Of a stretch of 64,000 nucleotides of DNA, positions 22,174 through 34,550 are shown piece after piece; positions within the stretch are counted from its first letter, which is position 1; each line of letters starts with the position of its first letter. The position numbers were made by a program, and so were the translations under genes. The stretch is from contig NC_079147.1 in assembly GCF_945859685.1 (NCBI RefSeq), positions 143,492,645 to 143,556,644 on the forward strand. The letters run 5' to 3'. This DNA is from Eupeodes corollae. Lineage: Eukaryota > Arthropoda > Insecta > Diptera > Syrphidae. The notes under the pieces were generated by a model. It searched no databases. It was not told the DNA's origin and saw only the letters and a list, made by a program, of their open reading frames with translations.

Positions 22174-24120
22174 GTAAGTCCATAAATGGCATTATTGAAT
22201 TGCGCCTTTAAAATTAAAAAAGCAATCCTCAAATAAAAATATTTAATAAAAACCCAAACCAAAGTTAACTGCTATTTAAAAATAAATCGTTTATTAAAAA
22301 AAAAATACAACTTAGTGCCTCTGTTATTTTCCATAAATTAAAACCAAAAAAAATAATTAAAACCAATTATATGCAAATAAAATAATTATATACTTGCAAG
22401 AAACATAAATATAACTTTTGTTTTATTTTTATTTATTTATATTTAAATATAATTTAATATACTATATAGTCTAGAATGCAATTGAAAATTCTATTTAACC
22501 ATTGATTGAATAAAATGCAACTTAAATTTATCCCTGAACATAAATACATAATTATATATTTTAATAGCTATCATTGCATCAATTCCAAATCCAAAAAACA
22601 AAAACAATAACATGAATAATAACTTTTTAAGAATAAAAAAAAATATTTCATTTGCATTAAATTCCTGATTTTTAATGAATAAATTATGGAAAGTATTAAA
22701 TTGGCAATATCTTTAAATTTAAAAAAAATTGGTATTCTAATATCACCAAAAATATAAAATCTAGGAATTTACTTGTATTTCAAGATCAAACATTGGCTTT
22801 TCGATTTTATTTTTTTGATTTTATTAATAACAATTTCATTATTTATTTTTTTGAAACAAAATTGTATTCTTTTTCATATAAAATCATTGGAACTAAAATT
22901 AAATTTAATTGTTATGGTTGCGAAACAAATATTCCATTATTTAAAAAAAAAAACTGTTGAAATCAATTTAGTTTTTAACAAACTAGCAATTATTATAAAA
23001 TAATTTTAATTTTGTTTTGTTAATGTTTAATATCATTTTTTACTCCGCCAGTGGTGTTTTTTTTACAATTTTCTTTTTATTACTTTTTGTTTTGTATTTG
23101 AATATATGTAGCTAAATATTTATTCTTTATTTAAGTTTGCTTTGTATTAATATTTTTTTTTTGTAAATTACTTGTTTATATTTATTTAAGATTTTATGCA
23201 AATATTTTTATTTATATTTAATGGAAAATAAAAGTTACATTTCATTTTGGCGACGAACATACACCTTTGTTATATAGATTTTTTTGGCTGTACAAAATTT
23301 GCACTGAAAGTCACATTATGCGTCGTATTCTTTATGGGTAATTTTTAATTGGCTGTTAAAATTTTTGAAAATTCACTTACTTTGGCAAAGGTATATGTTT
23401 CATTTAAATTAAATGAAGCTAGAAGATAACGATAATATGTTAAAATATTATTGCCTTAATGCATATTTTTTGAAATAAATACCTAAATTTAGGATGTTTT
23501 ATTATTGAGATTATAAACTTTAGTGATATGACCAAATAAATTGGCAAATTTTAAACTCCCTGATTTGAAAACATTCTTAATTGATACTCCATCTATCTAT
23601 CTACCTAAAACTGAAAGAATATCTCAAATCGGAACAGTAGTTCCAGAGATGGACTCGTTCAAACAAACAAACAAGCAAACAAACAAACAAACAAGCAAAC
23701 AAACAATCAAACAAACTCTACAGCTTTACAATATTAGTATAAATAGTTAGGTATAAATTTAATATTTTCACAATTTGAGTCAAAATCAAAAAAATTTCTC
23801 AGGAAATACAGAAATAAATAAATTGAAAATCATAAAACTAAGAGTTCAAGACTTAAAACGTGACATTGATATTTGAATGTATAGTTGAATGCCAAAATAA
23901 TATATGTACTCTTGGGATTTTGCAAGGTTTTCTTTAAGTTTTTATAATATTATCAGTTTTGTTTTCATCCAGTCTATCAGATTCGATTTTGAAGTCTCTA
24001 AAAAATGTAATACTATGTCGACTTCTAAGTATTTACTTCCACAACTAATTTTTTCAGAAAATGGAGTTATCGATTACTTTGGTGCATAAATTAGGCTGAA
24101 TATGGAATAGGATTGATTAT
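22174..24120 (+). other. GluClalpha intron after exon 3a, transposon-poor
   Basis: Very A/T-rich, with long A and T runs and no transposon I can recognise for about 1.9 kb. It contains the CAAA microsatellite at 23660-23716. Short frames at 22773-23003 and 23904-24089 are low-complexity and not coding. Confidence 0.55.
23660..23716 (+). repeat. CAAA microsatellite
   Basis: About 14 tetranucleotide units of CAAA with interruptions to CAAG and CAAT. Confidence 0.95.
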
Positions 24121-24965
24121 GTTTTCTTTGACAGTCTCGGCTTATTTGCAGAGTTCTGAATTAAGAAAGTCCCTTAAGAAAAAGTCTAAAGGGATCAAAT
24201 CACTCGATTTTGGTGGCCAATTCAAATGCGTCGCTTCCAAGCGAGATAACCATGTCATGTAACCGCTTGCTCAAAATGCCGATTGTGTCTTGAACCAAAT
24301 GTCGTCGGTGTCCATATCATACAATTCAGGACACAAAAAGTTAGTGATCGGTGATGGCCTGATCAGCATCATTTTCGGAAAAGTCTGGACCGATGACGCC
24401 TCAAGCCCAAAATCAACACCAAAAAGTGAATTCATTTTGGTGCATTGCCACGTTGGTATACATCTTGTGGATTGGTGTGTATTTCCGTACCCATTTATGA
24501 AAAAAGGGACTTCATCTCTTAGGATGATTTTTCGACCAAAATTCAGATCAATAATCGAACACATGATGCTGCGTATAGTCGTTTAGTTTTAGCTCCTGCG
24601 TGAGTTGGATTTTATATGGATGAAATCACGACCGGAAATTCCTAATGTTGTGGTCTGTGACAGACCAAGTTCTTGTGGTGAGTGACGTGAAATTGACTTT
24701 CCTGGATTCTGCTGCAACCTTTTACGAAGATTGGCAATGTTTTCCACAGATATTGCATTTCGTTAAAGTACGGGTATTGCCTGATTGTTCACAGAGCCGT
24801 AGGACTCGAATTTGGCCACCAACCGTTGAATAGTCAATATTGAAGGACAACCATGTACCTAATGAACTTGCTATGATGATTTATTTATGGGGACTGATTA
24901 AATGAAGATATTTTCAGAAGGTAAAAAACAAAGATATGGCCGCCAAGAACTGTCAAAATCAACCA
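24121..24965 (-). mobile_element. Mariner-superfamily relic, minus-strand transposase
   Basis: Minus-strand translation at 24271-24564 gives FGRKIILRDEVPFFINGYGN (first catalytic region, SDEAHF altered), KMNSLFGVDFGLEASSVQTF and LCPELYDMDTDDIWF (just before the second Asp). The domain order matches the DD41D transposase at 19842-20927, but it is a different, older subfamily shared with 14200-14960. Ends not identified. Confidence 0.6.
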
Positions 24966-25199
24966 GTTCCGTTCCTATTGTTAAACCTTTTTTAATAGAA
25001 CACAAAAAATCGGGGATATCAGGTTCTGACAGAGGAATATTTTTGGTTGTCAAAAGATCATAATAGATCATAGATCGGATGCCGTACCCGTAAAAAAAGA
25101 TTCAATGGTGGAATACTACCCAACAATTCTGGCATGACGGTCCGTCACGCCAGTGGTACTCAAGGATAACTTTGTTATTTTAACAGAATTTCTTTTCAC

Positions 25200-26215
25200 G
25201 CTATTTCAAAGTACTTCCTTGCTTAAGGTGTCGACTAGGGTCTCACCCAACAAACTTCTCCATATACATAGATTGGTTATTAGCTAGATGCCTCAAGTTA
25301 TGCATTCCAAGTTGAGAGAGGTCACTTTTCAACTGTCCGCGCCACTTAATCTACAGTCTTCCTCTACGGCGGTGTCCTTTGAGCATGGATTCGAAGGCTT
25401 TCCGGACTGGAGCATTGGTTTCCATGCGATTAAAGTGATAAATCCATCTCAGTCGTTGATCTTTTATCCCTCTGGCTAAGTCTACGTCACTGTACAGCCC
25501 GCACATTAATCCAAACGGGACCGTAAATCACACCAAGAACTTTCCTCTCGAAACGACACAAGGTGCTTTCATCCGGTTATTTCATAGTCCATGACCAGGA
25601 CGGGGAAGATGATTGTCTTATATAGTGACACTTTGGTTTCTTGAGAAAGGACTTAATTACTTAATTGATTAATCAGCCCAACGGAACAGCGGTTAACAAC
25701 AATATTTCTTCGTTTGATCTCAGCGCTCATGCTTTGTCTTCTTTCAATCCTAGGTAGACAAAGTCCTTAACTACCTCAAAGTTACCTCTGTCGATGGTGA
25801 CGTTTTGATCGAGATTTTGGTGTTGTTGACCCTTTTTTGATGAAAGCATGTGCTTTTTTTTGACTTCGTTACCGCTCTATTACTCACAAAAACCCCATTG
25901 ACATCACCCTGAGTACTTCCGACTTTGACAATGTCATCGGCATTTCCCAGTAATTAGATAGAATTTTGAAAGGTGTAAAAGAAAGGTTCGGTTAAGATGT
26001 TTACAACCTCTATGGGGCAGCGTGAATTCCAATGATCAATCTGCACAAACGGACGACGAGTTTGGCAGGAATGCCAAAAATAGACTTGGCTTTATATTCT
26101 TCGTCCTTGTAGATGTTGTCATATCCGGCCTTGAAATCAATGAAAAAATGGTGGGTATCGATTTAATGTTCTTGGGGTTTTCCCAGGATCTAAACTACAC
26201 TGAAAGGGACCTATC
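25200..26215 (-). mobile_element. RTE/CFDP2-like LINE relic, copy R3
   Basis: Minus-strand 3' half only. The C-terminal region (25240-25640) aligns with 100-480 of R1. The RT palm at 26010-26170 keeps the FKAGYD-like and RLCRL-like segments around the TTGGCAGGAATGCC and ATCAATGAAAAAATGG stretches. Heavily frameshifted. Confidence 0.65.
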
Positions 26216-26329
26216 AGGTTATTGACAATGTGAAGTAAAGATTTTAAAGGTTGATATTTTAAAAGCTTTAGAAAAGTTTTTAAAAAAACACATCAAATTC
26301 AGACAACTATATTTGAATCGATAGTACAG

Positions 26330-27450
26330 TCCATATTATTTAAAGTTTGAAGATTATTTCATGTAAATGTTGACCTTGACTTGCCTCAAATGGTCCATCC
26401 ACTTAGTCTAATTTTGGCAAACTCTTTCCAACATTTCGACCGGTATCTCACAAATAAATGCTTCAATTTTGTCTCCCAATACGTCAATTGAGACGGGCTT
26501 GTCTTTATAGAGAGGAGTTTTAACATAGCCCCACAAAAAATAGTCTAAAGGCGTTAAATCGCACGACTTAGGCGGCCACTTGACCGGTTCCGAACGTACA
26601 AAATAAAATGTTCGCCGAACTTACCTCTCAATAAGTTCATTGTTGCACGTGGTATGCGGCACCGTCTTGTTGAAACACATTTCATGCAAGTACAGCTCTT
26701 GCTTTTTGGGCAAAAAAAAGTTGGATATCATCTCACGCTAGCGCTCACCATTCACAGTTACGTTACGATTCGCATTATCTTTGAAGAAGTACGGTCCAAT
26801 GATGCCACCACCTCATAAACCGCACCAAACTGTGACTGTTTTTTGGATGCATTGTTAGCTCTTGAAGTGCTTCTGGCTGATACTCACTTCAAAATCGACA
26901 GTTCTTCTTATTTACGTACCTATTGAGCCAAAAATGAGCTTCGTCAATGAACACAATTTTTCGGTAAAAAAGTGGAAGTTCGGCCAACTTTCCAAGAGCA
27001 CAAAAATTGTAGGTTGCAGTAGTTCGTTCGGCTTCAATTTTTGCACCAGCTGTATTTTGAAAGGCATCACACCTAAATCCTTTCGCAATATTTTCCACGT
27101 TGTTGAGTAAGAGAGGCCCAATTGCTGCGAACGGCGTCGAGCCGATAATTGATGGTCATTATTAACACTGCCCGATACAGCTGCGATATTTTCTTCAGTT
27201 CGCACTCTACGTAAGCGTGTTGGTGGTTTAATGTCCAACAATGTAAATTTAGTGCAAAATTTATTCACCAATAGCCCGAATAGTCGCTTCAGTAGGTCGA
27301 TTAAATTGACCATAAAATGGAAGAAACGCGCGATGAACTTTCTCAACAGACCACGCTTTTGATAATAAAATTCAATAATTTGCAAGGGTTGTTCGTTTGT
27401 TAGACGACTCATGGTTAAAATGTAGACCAAACTGAAGATGTTTGACAGTG
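26330..27450 (-). mobile_element. DD41D mariner relic, third copy
   Basis: Minus strand. The N-terminus at 26912-27430 reads MSRLTNEQPLQIIEFYYQ, TLLDIKPPTRLRRVRTEENI and STTWKILRKDLGVMPFKIQL. The first catalytic block is at 26905-26960 (FIDEAHFWLNRYVNKKNCRF), and the remaining domains continue to about 26345 in broken frames. It is clearly homologous to 19842-20927 but more diverged and frameshifted. Its right end abuts family A copy A4 inside a conserved block, so it probably inserted there. Confidence 0.75.
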
Positions 27451-27454
27451 AAAA

Positions 27455-29158
27455 AAACCAAGAACCAGAATAGATATCGACTTTAAATAAATTTTGTTAT
27501 TCAGATGATAATGAACAAAGATGCAAAAGGGCTCTCAAGAAAATTGCGTCTGTAGTTTTTTTTTACCATAGCAGTTTCAAAAAAGGTGAAAATTTTTGCT
27601 AACCCTAAATCGAAAATTTTGAGACCGCAATATGATTTCATCTCCAAAACAATTTTGTTCAACAAAGAATGATTTTTTTTGTCATCTGATGCAATTTTGA
27701 GAAAAATCGAATTGACAGGTTTTTTTACGAAAAATAAAAACCTAAAAAAAATTAATAAAACTTGGTAAAATCGACTTTCGACACTAATATCTTTTCAAGA
27801 CTTTGAGATATTGGCTTTAAACTACTTTTATCTGTCAAAAATATTGTTGTCGACGTTCAGTAAAATTTTGAAAAAAATTCTAATTGACAGTTTTTTTTAC
27901 AAAAAATTAAAAACCTAAAAAAAATTAACAAAAGTTGGTAAAAATTGATTTCGACTCAAATATCTTTTAAAAAACTTACATTGTGGCTTCAAACTAATTT
28001 TATTTTATTTCATAAAAAATATTGTTTTTAACATTCGATAAAATTTTGAGAAAAATCGAATTGACAGTTTTTTTGACAAAAAATAAAAACCTAAAAAAAA
28101 ATTAATAAAATTCATTTTTAGACACAAATATCTTTTCAAAAATTTGAGATATTGGCTTTAAATTACTTTTATATGTCAGAATATATTGTTGTCAACATTC
28201 AGTCAAATTTTGAAAAAATTGGAATTGACAGATTTTTTACAAAAAGATAAAAACCTAAAAAAAAATTAACAAAAGTTGGTATAAATTGATTTTCGACTCA
28301 AATATCTTTTCAAAAACTTAAATTATGGCTTCAAACTAATTTTATTATATAAAAAAATTGTTTTGAACTTTCGATAAAATTTTGAGAAAAATGGAATTGA
28401 CAGTTTTTTTTTACAAAAAAAAAATAAAAACTTAAAAAAAAAATTACTAAAACTTGGTAAAAATCGACTTTCGACACTAATATCTTTTTAAAACTTTGAG
28501 ATATCGAAGTTCAGTAAAATTAAAAAAAATCGAATTGACAGTTTTTTTTTACAAAAAATTTAAAACCAAAAAAAAAAACTAACAAAAGTTGGTAAAAATT
28601 GATTTTCGACTTAAATATCTTTTCAAAACTTTAAGACATTGGCTTTAAATTCATTTATCTGTCCGAATATATTGTTGGCAACATTCAGTAAAATTTTCTA
28701 ATTGACAGTTTTTTTTTTTTTTAATTAAAAACATAAACAAAAATAAAACAAAAGTTGGTAAAAATTGATTTTCGACTCAAATATCTTTTCAAAAACTAAC
28801 ATTATGGCTTCAAACTAATTTTATTTCATTAAAAATATTGTTTTCAACATTCTATAAAATTTTGAGAAAAATCGAATTGACAGTTTTTTTTACAAAAAAA
28901 TAAAAACCTAAAAAAAAAATACTTAAACTTGGTAAAAATTTACTTTCGACTCTAATAGTTTTCAAAAATTAAAAATATTGGCTTCAATGTTTTTTTAATT
29001 CACAGAAAATATTATTTTCGATATTCAATAAAATAAGAGCTACAAATATGTAACTCGAATTTGGTAAAAATTGATACATATAGACAAACTTTTAAGCAAG
29101 ACAAATCGACAGACGGGATGGGAAGTTATCAGTGTGGGTGCATCCCATCCTCTTTTTT
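27455..29158 (-). repeat. Family A repeat, copy A4 (about eight internal units)
   Basis: Read on the minus strand it begins at the hairpin end (29098-29158, GGATGGG ... CCCATCC). It continues through eight units recognisable by ATTGACAGTTTTTTT and AAAAACCTAAAAAAA, with starts near 27714, 27884, 28064, 28222, 28396, 28532, 28702 and 28876 (spacing about 136-180 bp). It ends in the GGGCTCTCAAGAAAATT block shared with A2. The terminal palindrome is lost next to the mariner relic. Confidence 0.7.
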
Positions 29159-30376
29159 GTTAATGTATTTGTGTACAGTATGTCAAAATGTTATGGCCTT
29201 ACCTTTTAGACTAAAACCTAAGAAGCAGCTTGACAAGTCTTCAAAAATTAAGATAAAAATTAGAAAACTCAAATCTTGTTTCTCGTTATGGTTTCCCACG
29301 TTCCTTTACATAAAATCAATCTCTGAGTTTTCTGCCCGCCATTGTAATCTTTTAAATAAAAATTAAATTTTGCTTTTGTAAGTCAACTGAACTCAGAATC
29401 TTCTAAGCTGTAGAGCTTCATTCTAAGCCTAGCTTAAAACCTTTTTCGTTCAATAATAAAACATACCCCAACATTTAATTCATATCAAAAAATATGCATC
29501 TTCAAATTATTTAGCAGTTTTCTTTTGTTGCTATTTTTTATTAAGGCTCTGCATTGTGTTACTTTAATAATTAAAAACTTCTACGTATAAGCATGAGAGT
29601 TTGAATAACAGCAGCATATATTTTTATAACACATCTTCAACCAAAAACAAAAAAAAAAACCTCTCAGTCCATCGTAAAGTATATTTAAAAAAAAAAAATT
29701 AGAATGAGCCCCGTCAATAGCTTTTTCTAACCACACCAATGCATATATTCAAATCCAAATTAATTCATTCTTTAATTTAATTTGTTTTTATTTTGTATAT
29801 TGTTCTTATTTTATTTTACTTTGTATTGAATTTTATTCTGTTTAAATAATTTAAATTTTAACTTTTTTTCCTTAGACATTTTCTTTAGACAAAATCGCTT
29901 TTGTTAAACTTCTTTTATTAAAAAACCTCTAATCAAATTTAGGATTATTTAATATGCTACATATTTATTATTTTATTTATATAATTTTGTAAAATATGTA
30001 TCATAATTCAATGAATTGAACACAAATATTTAGAAATTAAGGGTAAGAAATAATGTTTTTTTTTTTCTTGTATTAGGGTAGTTTCTTCTTTTCATTTAAA
30101 ATTTAGATTATTAAATATAATGTACTTAAAAATCAATTTTAGCTGCTACACGGAAGTTTAATTTTTTGGTTATTTATTGTATATGAATTTATGATATTAT
30201 GATCATCTGAACGGTATATGAACTGAATTCTACAAAAGCCAAAAACCATCTATTTTAACTTCTACAATATGAACAAATGAACAACAAAACTACAGACAAA
30301 CAAAAAATATTTTAACTCAAAATTCTAGAATTTTCTTTATTTGAATTTCTCTGTTACAATTTTTCTACGAATACAG
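29159..30376 (+). other. GluClalpha intron before exon 3b, transposon-poor
   Basis: A/T-rich with no recognised element. The exon 3b acceptor has a better pyrimidine tract (TTTCTCTGTTACAATTTTTC) than that of exon 3a and ends in AATACAG. Confidence 0.55.
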
Positions 30377-30444
30377 ATGGTCCCGCTGTCGTCCGCGTCA
30401 ACATTTTTGTTCGAAGTATATCAAAAATCGATGATGTTACAATG
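30377..30444 (+). CDS. GluClalpha: Glutamate-gated chloride channel alpha, alternative exon 3b
   Basis: 68 nt. With the preceding G it encodes D, then GPAVVRVNIFVRSISKIDDV and TM. It is equivalent to exon 3a and retains the loop-G Arg (FVRS). It differs mostly in the beta1-beta2 loop (SKIDDVT against MTISDIK), which couples ligand binding to channel opening in this family. Its donor GTAAGTCC is identical to that of exon 3a over 8 nt. Swapping 3a, 3b and 3c would change gating or drug sensitivity rather than transmitter recognition; this is inference. Confidence 0.93.
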
Positions 30445-32326
30445 GTAAGTCCGTTGATAGTGTATCAAAAAAAAAATGAAAATCTGTAAATCTGTAAATC
30501 TAAAAAATACAATAATATAAATATTCAAGTCTTTAAGAAACTGCAAAAATAATTTCGTATATGTAAAAATTTAAATTTTTTCATATATACAACATTTCAT
30601 ATTTTTACCATAAACTGTAAAATATATTATTTCGAATATATTTTTTAAAGAAGAGCTATTTTTTTCGGTAATTGCTTCAAACACCTCGTTATTTATAGAT
30701 AATTCTTCGCAATTTAACTAACAACAAATAAAACAAAAAAAAATACAACTGTATAGTATCTGCCATCCGTCTGTAAATTAAATTAAAATAATTATAGAAA
30801 AATTGAAATTTTCTTAAGAATGGCATTAATTTTGTGATTGCCTAAATTAATGTTTCAAAATATCATCTTCGCATTTCGGTCTTAATTTTCTTTTTAATTT
30901 TTTTTTTTCTTCAAAAATAGGTGTATGTCATTTCGTTTATTTTTGATCTTCTTAATTAGAGAAGAAGACTTTCGTTTCAAGTCTGCTTGTGAATGCTGTA
31001 AATACAAAATACAAAAATAATGTTTAAATTTAATATTTTGGTAATAATAAAAAAAAAACTTGTACAGAAAATTCACCGATACCAAATATTAAAAATGAAA
31101 CACGTCACGTAGAAAGTTTGTTAATTATCCTAGTAGCTATTTATTTCTTACTGTCTTAAACAAAAAGGCGGAAAGTTATTGAAAAGTTTTGTACAGAATA
31201 AAAACATATGCACATTACTTGTGAACACTTGATTGGGAAGTGGATGGGTGCTGCCACTGTGAACAGTAAACTTTAATACACAAAAAATAACACGGCCAGA
31301 TTCTTCAATTATTGTAAAAATTTCAAACTTAATTTATATGAATTGAGTCGAAGAATTGAATCAAAGAATTGAATCGAATAATTGATTTGAATTTTTGCAT
31401 TGAATTAAATCGAATAATTGAATTGAATTGAGTTGAACTGAATTGAGCTAAATCAAACTGATTTCAATTGAACTAAATTTCCTAAAATGAAATAACCATG
31501 CCTTTTATCGGCAAATAATAGAATCTCGGAGCAACAATGATTTAGAGCAGCGGTTCTAAAGTTTTTTATTCTAAGATACGGAACCTTCCACAGAACGCAG
31601 ATAAATTACGGAACTCCGTTGCTTAATATAACACAAGAAGATATAGGGTATTCACTTCTAGCACCAACCTAAAATTCGTGCAATGATACAGAATCAAATT
31701 ATCTATGAAAGATTCGTTATCCTGTACACTCAGTAGGCTTGTAAAAGAATGTAGTTCTTTGTGAATGCACTCTTTAAACGTCATTTATTGAATTGAATTG
31801 AATTGAATCAATTAAGAAAGATTACGTCAATTTATTTTACTTTGGGACTTAAGACTTGAAATTATGCAATCACCTTTCACTTGTAGCAAAAAAAACTGCA
31901 ATCAATTCAGTCAATTCACTCATTTTACAGCAATCAATTGAATGCAATCTTTTAGGATTCATTCATTCTTTGCATTCCAATATAAAAAAAAAGTTTAAGG
32001 AATTCAAAGTTTTAATCATCAGTCCATTCAAATCAAAAATTAAAAAAAGTCTTGCAAGAATCCAAACTGAATATGAGGAAAAAATGATTGCAATCTTTTT
32101 GTAATGCATTGTTCATCATATGCATATTTCATGAAAGTCGCGAAACCCCTACAACCCTTGCGCGGCACCCAAAAGTTCCACTAAATACAGTCTAAGCACC
32201 AATGAGTTCGAAAGTTAAGGAACAGAAAAATATTGGCTTTTTTGGAAAAAAAATCAAAACTTCAGTATTTTGCAGTGGATTACATGATTTTTAAATTTTT
32301 GTAGATAAGATAAAATTTATTTCATT
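30445..32326 (+). other. GluClalpha intron after exon 3b
   Basis: A/T-rich. A cluster of GAATTG/AATTGAAT repeats lies at about 31330-31480, with a short one at 31789-31812. Sequence near 31550 (AGCAGCGGTTCTAAA) faintly resembles a hAT-type end, without a convincing partner. No gene. Confidence 0.5.
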
Positions 32327-32850
32327 TTGAAAATATCAATAAAGAACTGGACTCTTCAAGCAGTCCAGTTCTTAGCAGTAGATGGTAGAATTAGGCATCA
32401 AGCCAAACACACTGCAAAACCATCCTGGCCATCAATTCCGGCTTGGTTTGGGCGATTCACCAGCCTTCGACCACTTACGTTTTTGCTTGACATTGTGGTA
32501 TGTAATCCATTTTTCGTCACCAGTCACAATCCGCTTCAAAAATGGGTCGAGTTCGTTCCGTTTCAGCAGCATATCGCAAGCGTTGATTCGGTCAAGAAGG
32601 TTTTTTTGCGTCAACTCATGCGGCCCCCAAACATCAAGCCACATGCCGGTCTAACTCCATGATTTTATCGGTATTCGTCACCCAGCGGAAGACCGGTGAA
32701 GTATCCAAGGTATAGCTTTCACCGGCTCTGAATCGTCGAAACCGTTCGAATAGAGTACCATCCCCTAAAAACACAATTGATCTCACGGAACATTATTCTA
32801 GCGGATGATTTAACGAATTTCGGCCTTTGTAAACTCCATGTTTACATGTC
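32327..32850 (-). mobile_element. Mariner (DD34D-type) relic
   Basis: Minus-strand translation at 32432-32644 gives VWGPHELTQKNLLDRINACD, LLKRNELDPFLKRIVTGDEKW and ITYHN. This is the WVPHEL and GDEKWI signature of true mariners, with the first catalytic Asp. Degenerate N-terminal sequence (GDGTLFERFRRFRAGE) follows to about 32840. The C-terminal half is absent. It is a different family from the DD41D elements. A 12-bp perfect hairpin borders it at 32342-32373. Confidence 0.75.
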
Positions 32851-32859
32851 TATAACTGT

Positions 32860-34550
32860 CAAACTGGGACGGTCTCAATGAATTCTTCAGGAACTTTAAT
32901 TGCTCACTATGCTTCCCCGATAGTGACGTGGATTCCAGCGCAGATATGGTTACAAACTTAATTCTTTGTGAAATGAGAAATTTTATCCCGAACAGGGTAA
33001 GATCTATCAAACCCAAAGAGAACTCATGGTTTGATTCGAGCTATAATGAGGTTATTAGAATCAGAGATGTAAGTTTCCGTTCTACAAAGCCAACCCGACT
33101 GAGGAAAACCGGAATAAGTTCAAACAAGCTAGAAAGACATGTAATGATCATATTCGTCGAACCAAATTTTTGAATGATCAGTAATTAAGGCAAAAACTAC
33201 TACAATGTCCCAAAGGTAGTAAAAATGTCTGGTCATTTTTAAAAAAACGTATACGAAACACCACGTCATCCTCGGTTCCAACGCTCGTCCACAATGACAC
33301 TCCCTATGTAAGCTCGATTGATAAAGCCAATTTGCGTGCAGCACAGTTTGCTGTGAATTCGACGCTACCGGAAAGCGTCATAAGTCCTCCTGTTCTTGAG
33401 AGCGTAAATGATTCTATGGGACGAATCTTCTTTCGCACTCGTGCAGTTGCAAGAGTACTGAAAGACCTTGACGTACACAAATCCGCTGGCCCGGATAGTA
33501 TCTCCCCAATTGTTCTGAAGAGGCTGGTAAAACCACTGCGTAAACTTTTCTATCTTTCCTACTCTACAGGTCTCTTTCCGAGAGGATGAAAAATAGCATT
33601 AGTCCAGTCTGTCCCTAAAAAAGGCGAATCCTCCTCTCCCTCTAACTATCGTCCAATACCACTCACGTCCCTTCTTTCCAAGGTCATGGAAACGCTGATT
33701 AATTATCAGCTGAAGAAATATCTCGAAGAACGGAAGCTTCTTAATGACCGACAGTATGGCTTTCGTAACAATAGGTCCACTGGTGATCTCATGGTTCATC
33801 TCACCGAACAGGGGAGCAAATCTTTACACCCCCGATGCCACTATCTATGAGTGGCACTTGCATCCAAGAAAGTAATCAACTGTCGGTACTTGGTATGTGT
33901 ATCGCAGATCACCTTTTATGGAACGATCATACATTTGATATTGCCAAAAATGCTGCCAGTTGCTTAGGATTTCTCCGACGGTGCAAGAAATTTTTCACCC
34001 CTTCTGATCTTCATCCGTCCAAAGCTTGAATATAAGTCGCATATCTGGACAGGTGCCCCTAAACTAAGTTTTAATCTCTTGGATAGAATACAAAAAAGGG
34101 CTTTAAAAATGATAGGCGATAGAACTATAATTGAAACATTTGCATCGCTAGAACACCACCGCAATGTTTCATGCCTTTCGTTGTTTTATCGATATTTTTA
34201 CAAACAATGTTCTTTCGAACTAGCCAGTTGCATTCCACCCCTTAAACGATTCAGCTGTAATACTCGCACTTCCAGGAATGCTCATCAGTTTACTCTTGAG
34301 CTCAATTTTGGCCGTACTGTCAAGTATAGATATTCTTTCTTAAATCGCTCATCGAGAATGTGGAATGCTTTGGCCAACTCTGTTTTTCCCTCCCTTTTTG
34401 ATGTTCAGAACTTTAAGACCAATGTGCACCGGTATCTCCTTTTTAATCCTTCCCTATTTTCCTAATGCTCGCATTGTGTTTAAATATAAACATATAAAGG
34501 GTACTAATAACCCCTTGAGTGCCTGTAAACTATAAAAAAAAGAAAACGCA
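32860..34550 (+). mobile_element. Jockey/CR1-like LINE, copy J2, with internal RT deletion
   Basis: Closely follows J5. The linker after the endonuclease is at 32870-33330, RT N-terminus at 33332-33589 (ARVLKDLDVHKSAGPDSI), and RT fingers to 33815 (NYRPIPLTSLLSKVMETLI). At about 33815 it jumps to the sequence equivalent to 56565 in J5, deleting about 490 bp that include the DKVWH and FADD catalytic parts. The C-terminal part at 34079-34465 is open. A 3' UTR ending TGCCTGTAAACT plus an A-rich tail closes it near 34550. Confidence 0.8.
34079..34465 (+). pseudogene. C-terminal domain of Jockey-like LINE J2
   Basis: 128 residues: MDRIQKRALKMIGDRTIIET, then HHRNVSCLSLFYRYF, ASCIPPLKRF and MWNALANSVFPSLFDVQNFK. 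This is the conserved post-RT region of CR1/Jockey-type elements. It is better preserved here than in J5, where a small deletion removes the LGFLRRCKKFFTP segment. No independent function is expected. Confidence 0.7.

Noticed and set aside
23660..23716. CRISPR-like or regulatory array
   Set aside because: Simple CAAA microsatellite with no spacers.
31550..32180. hAT-type element (AGCAGCGGTTCTAAA and a weak partner near 32150)
   Set aside because: The supposed ends do not form a convincing inverted repeat and no 8-bp duplication or transposase is visible.
32327..32662. 111-codon plus-strand frame
   Set aside because: Antisense of the mariner transposase relic.
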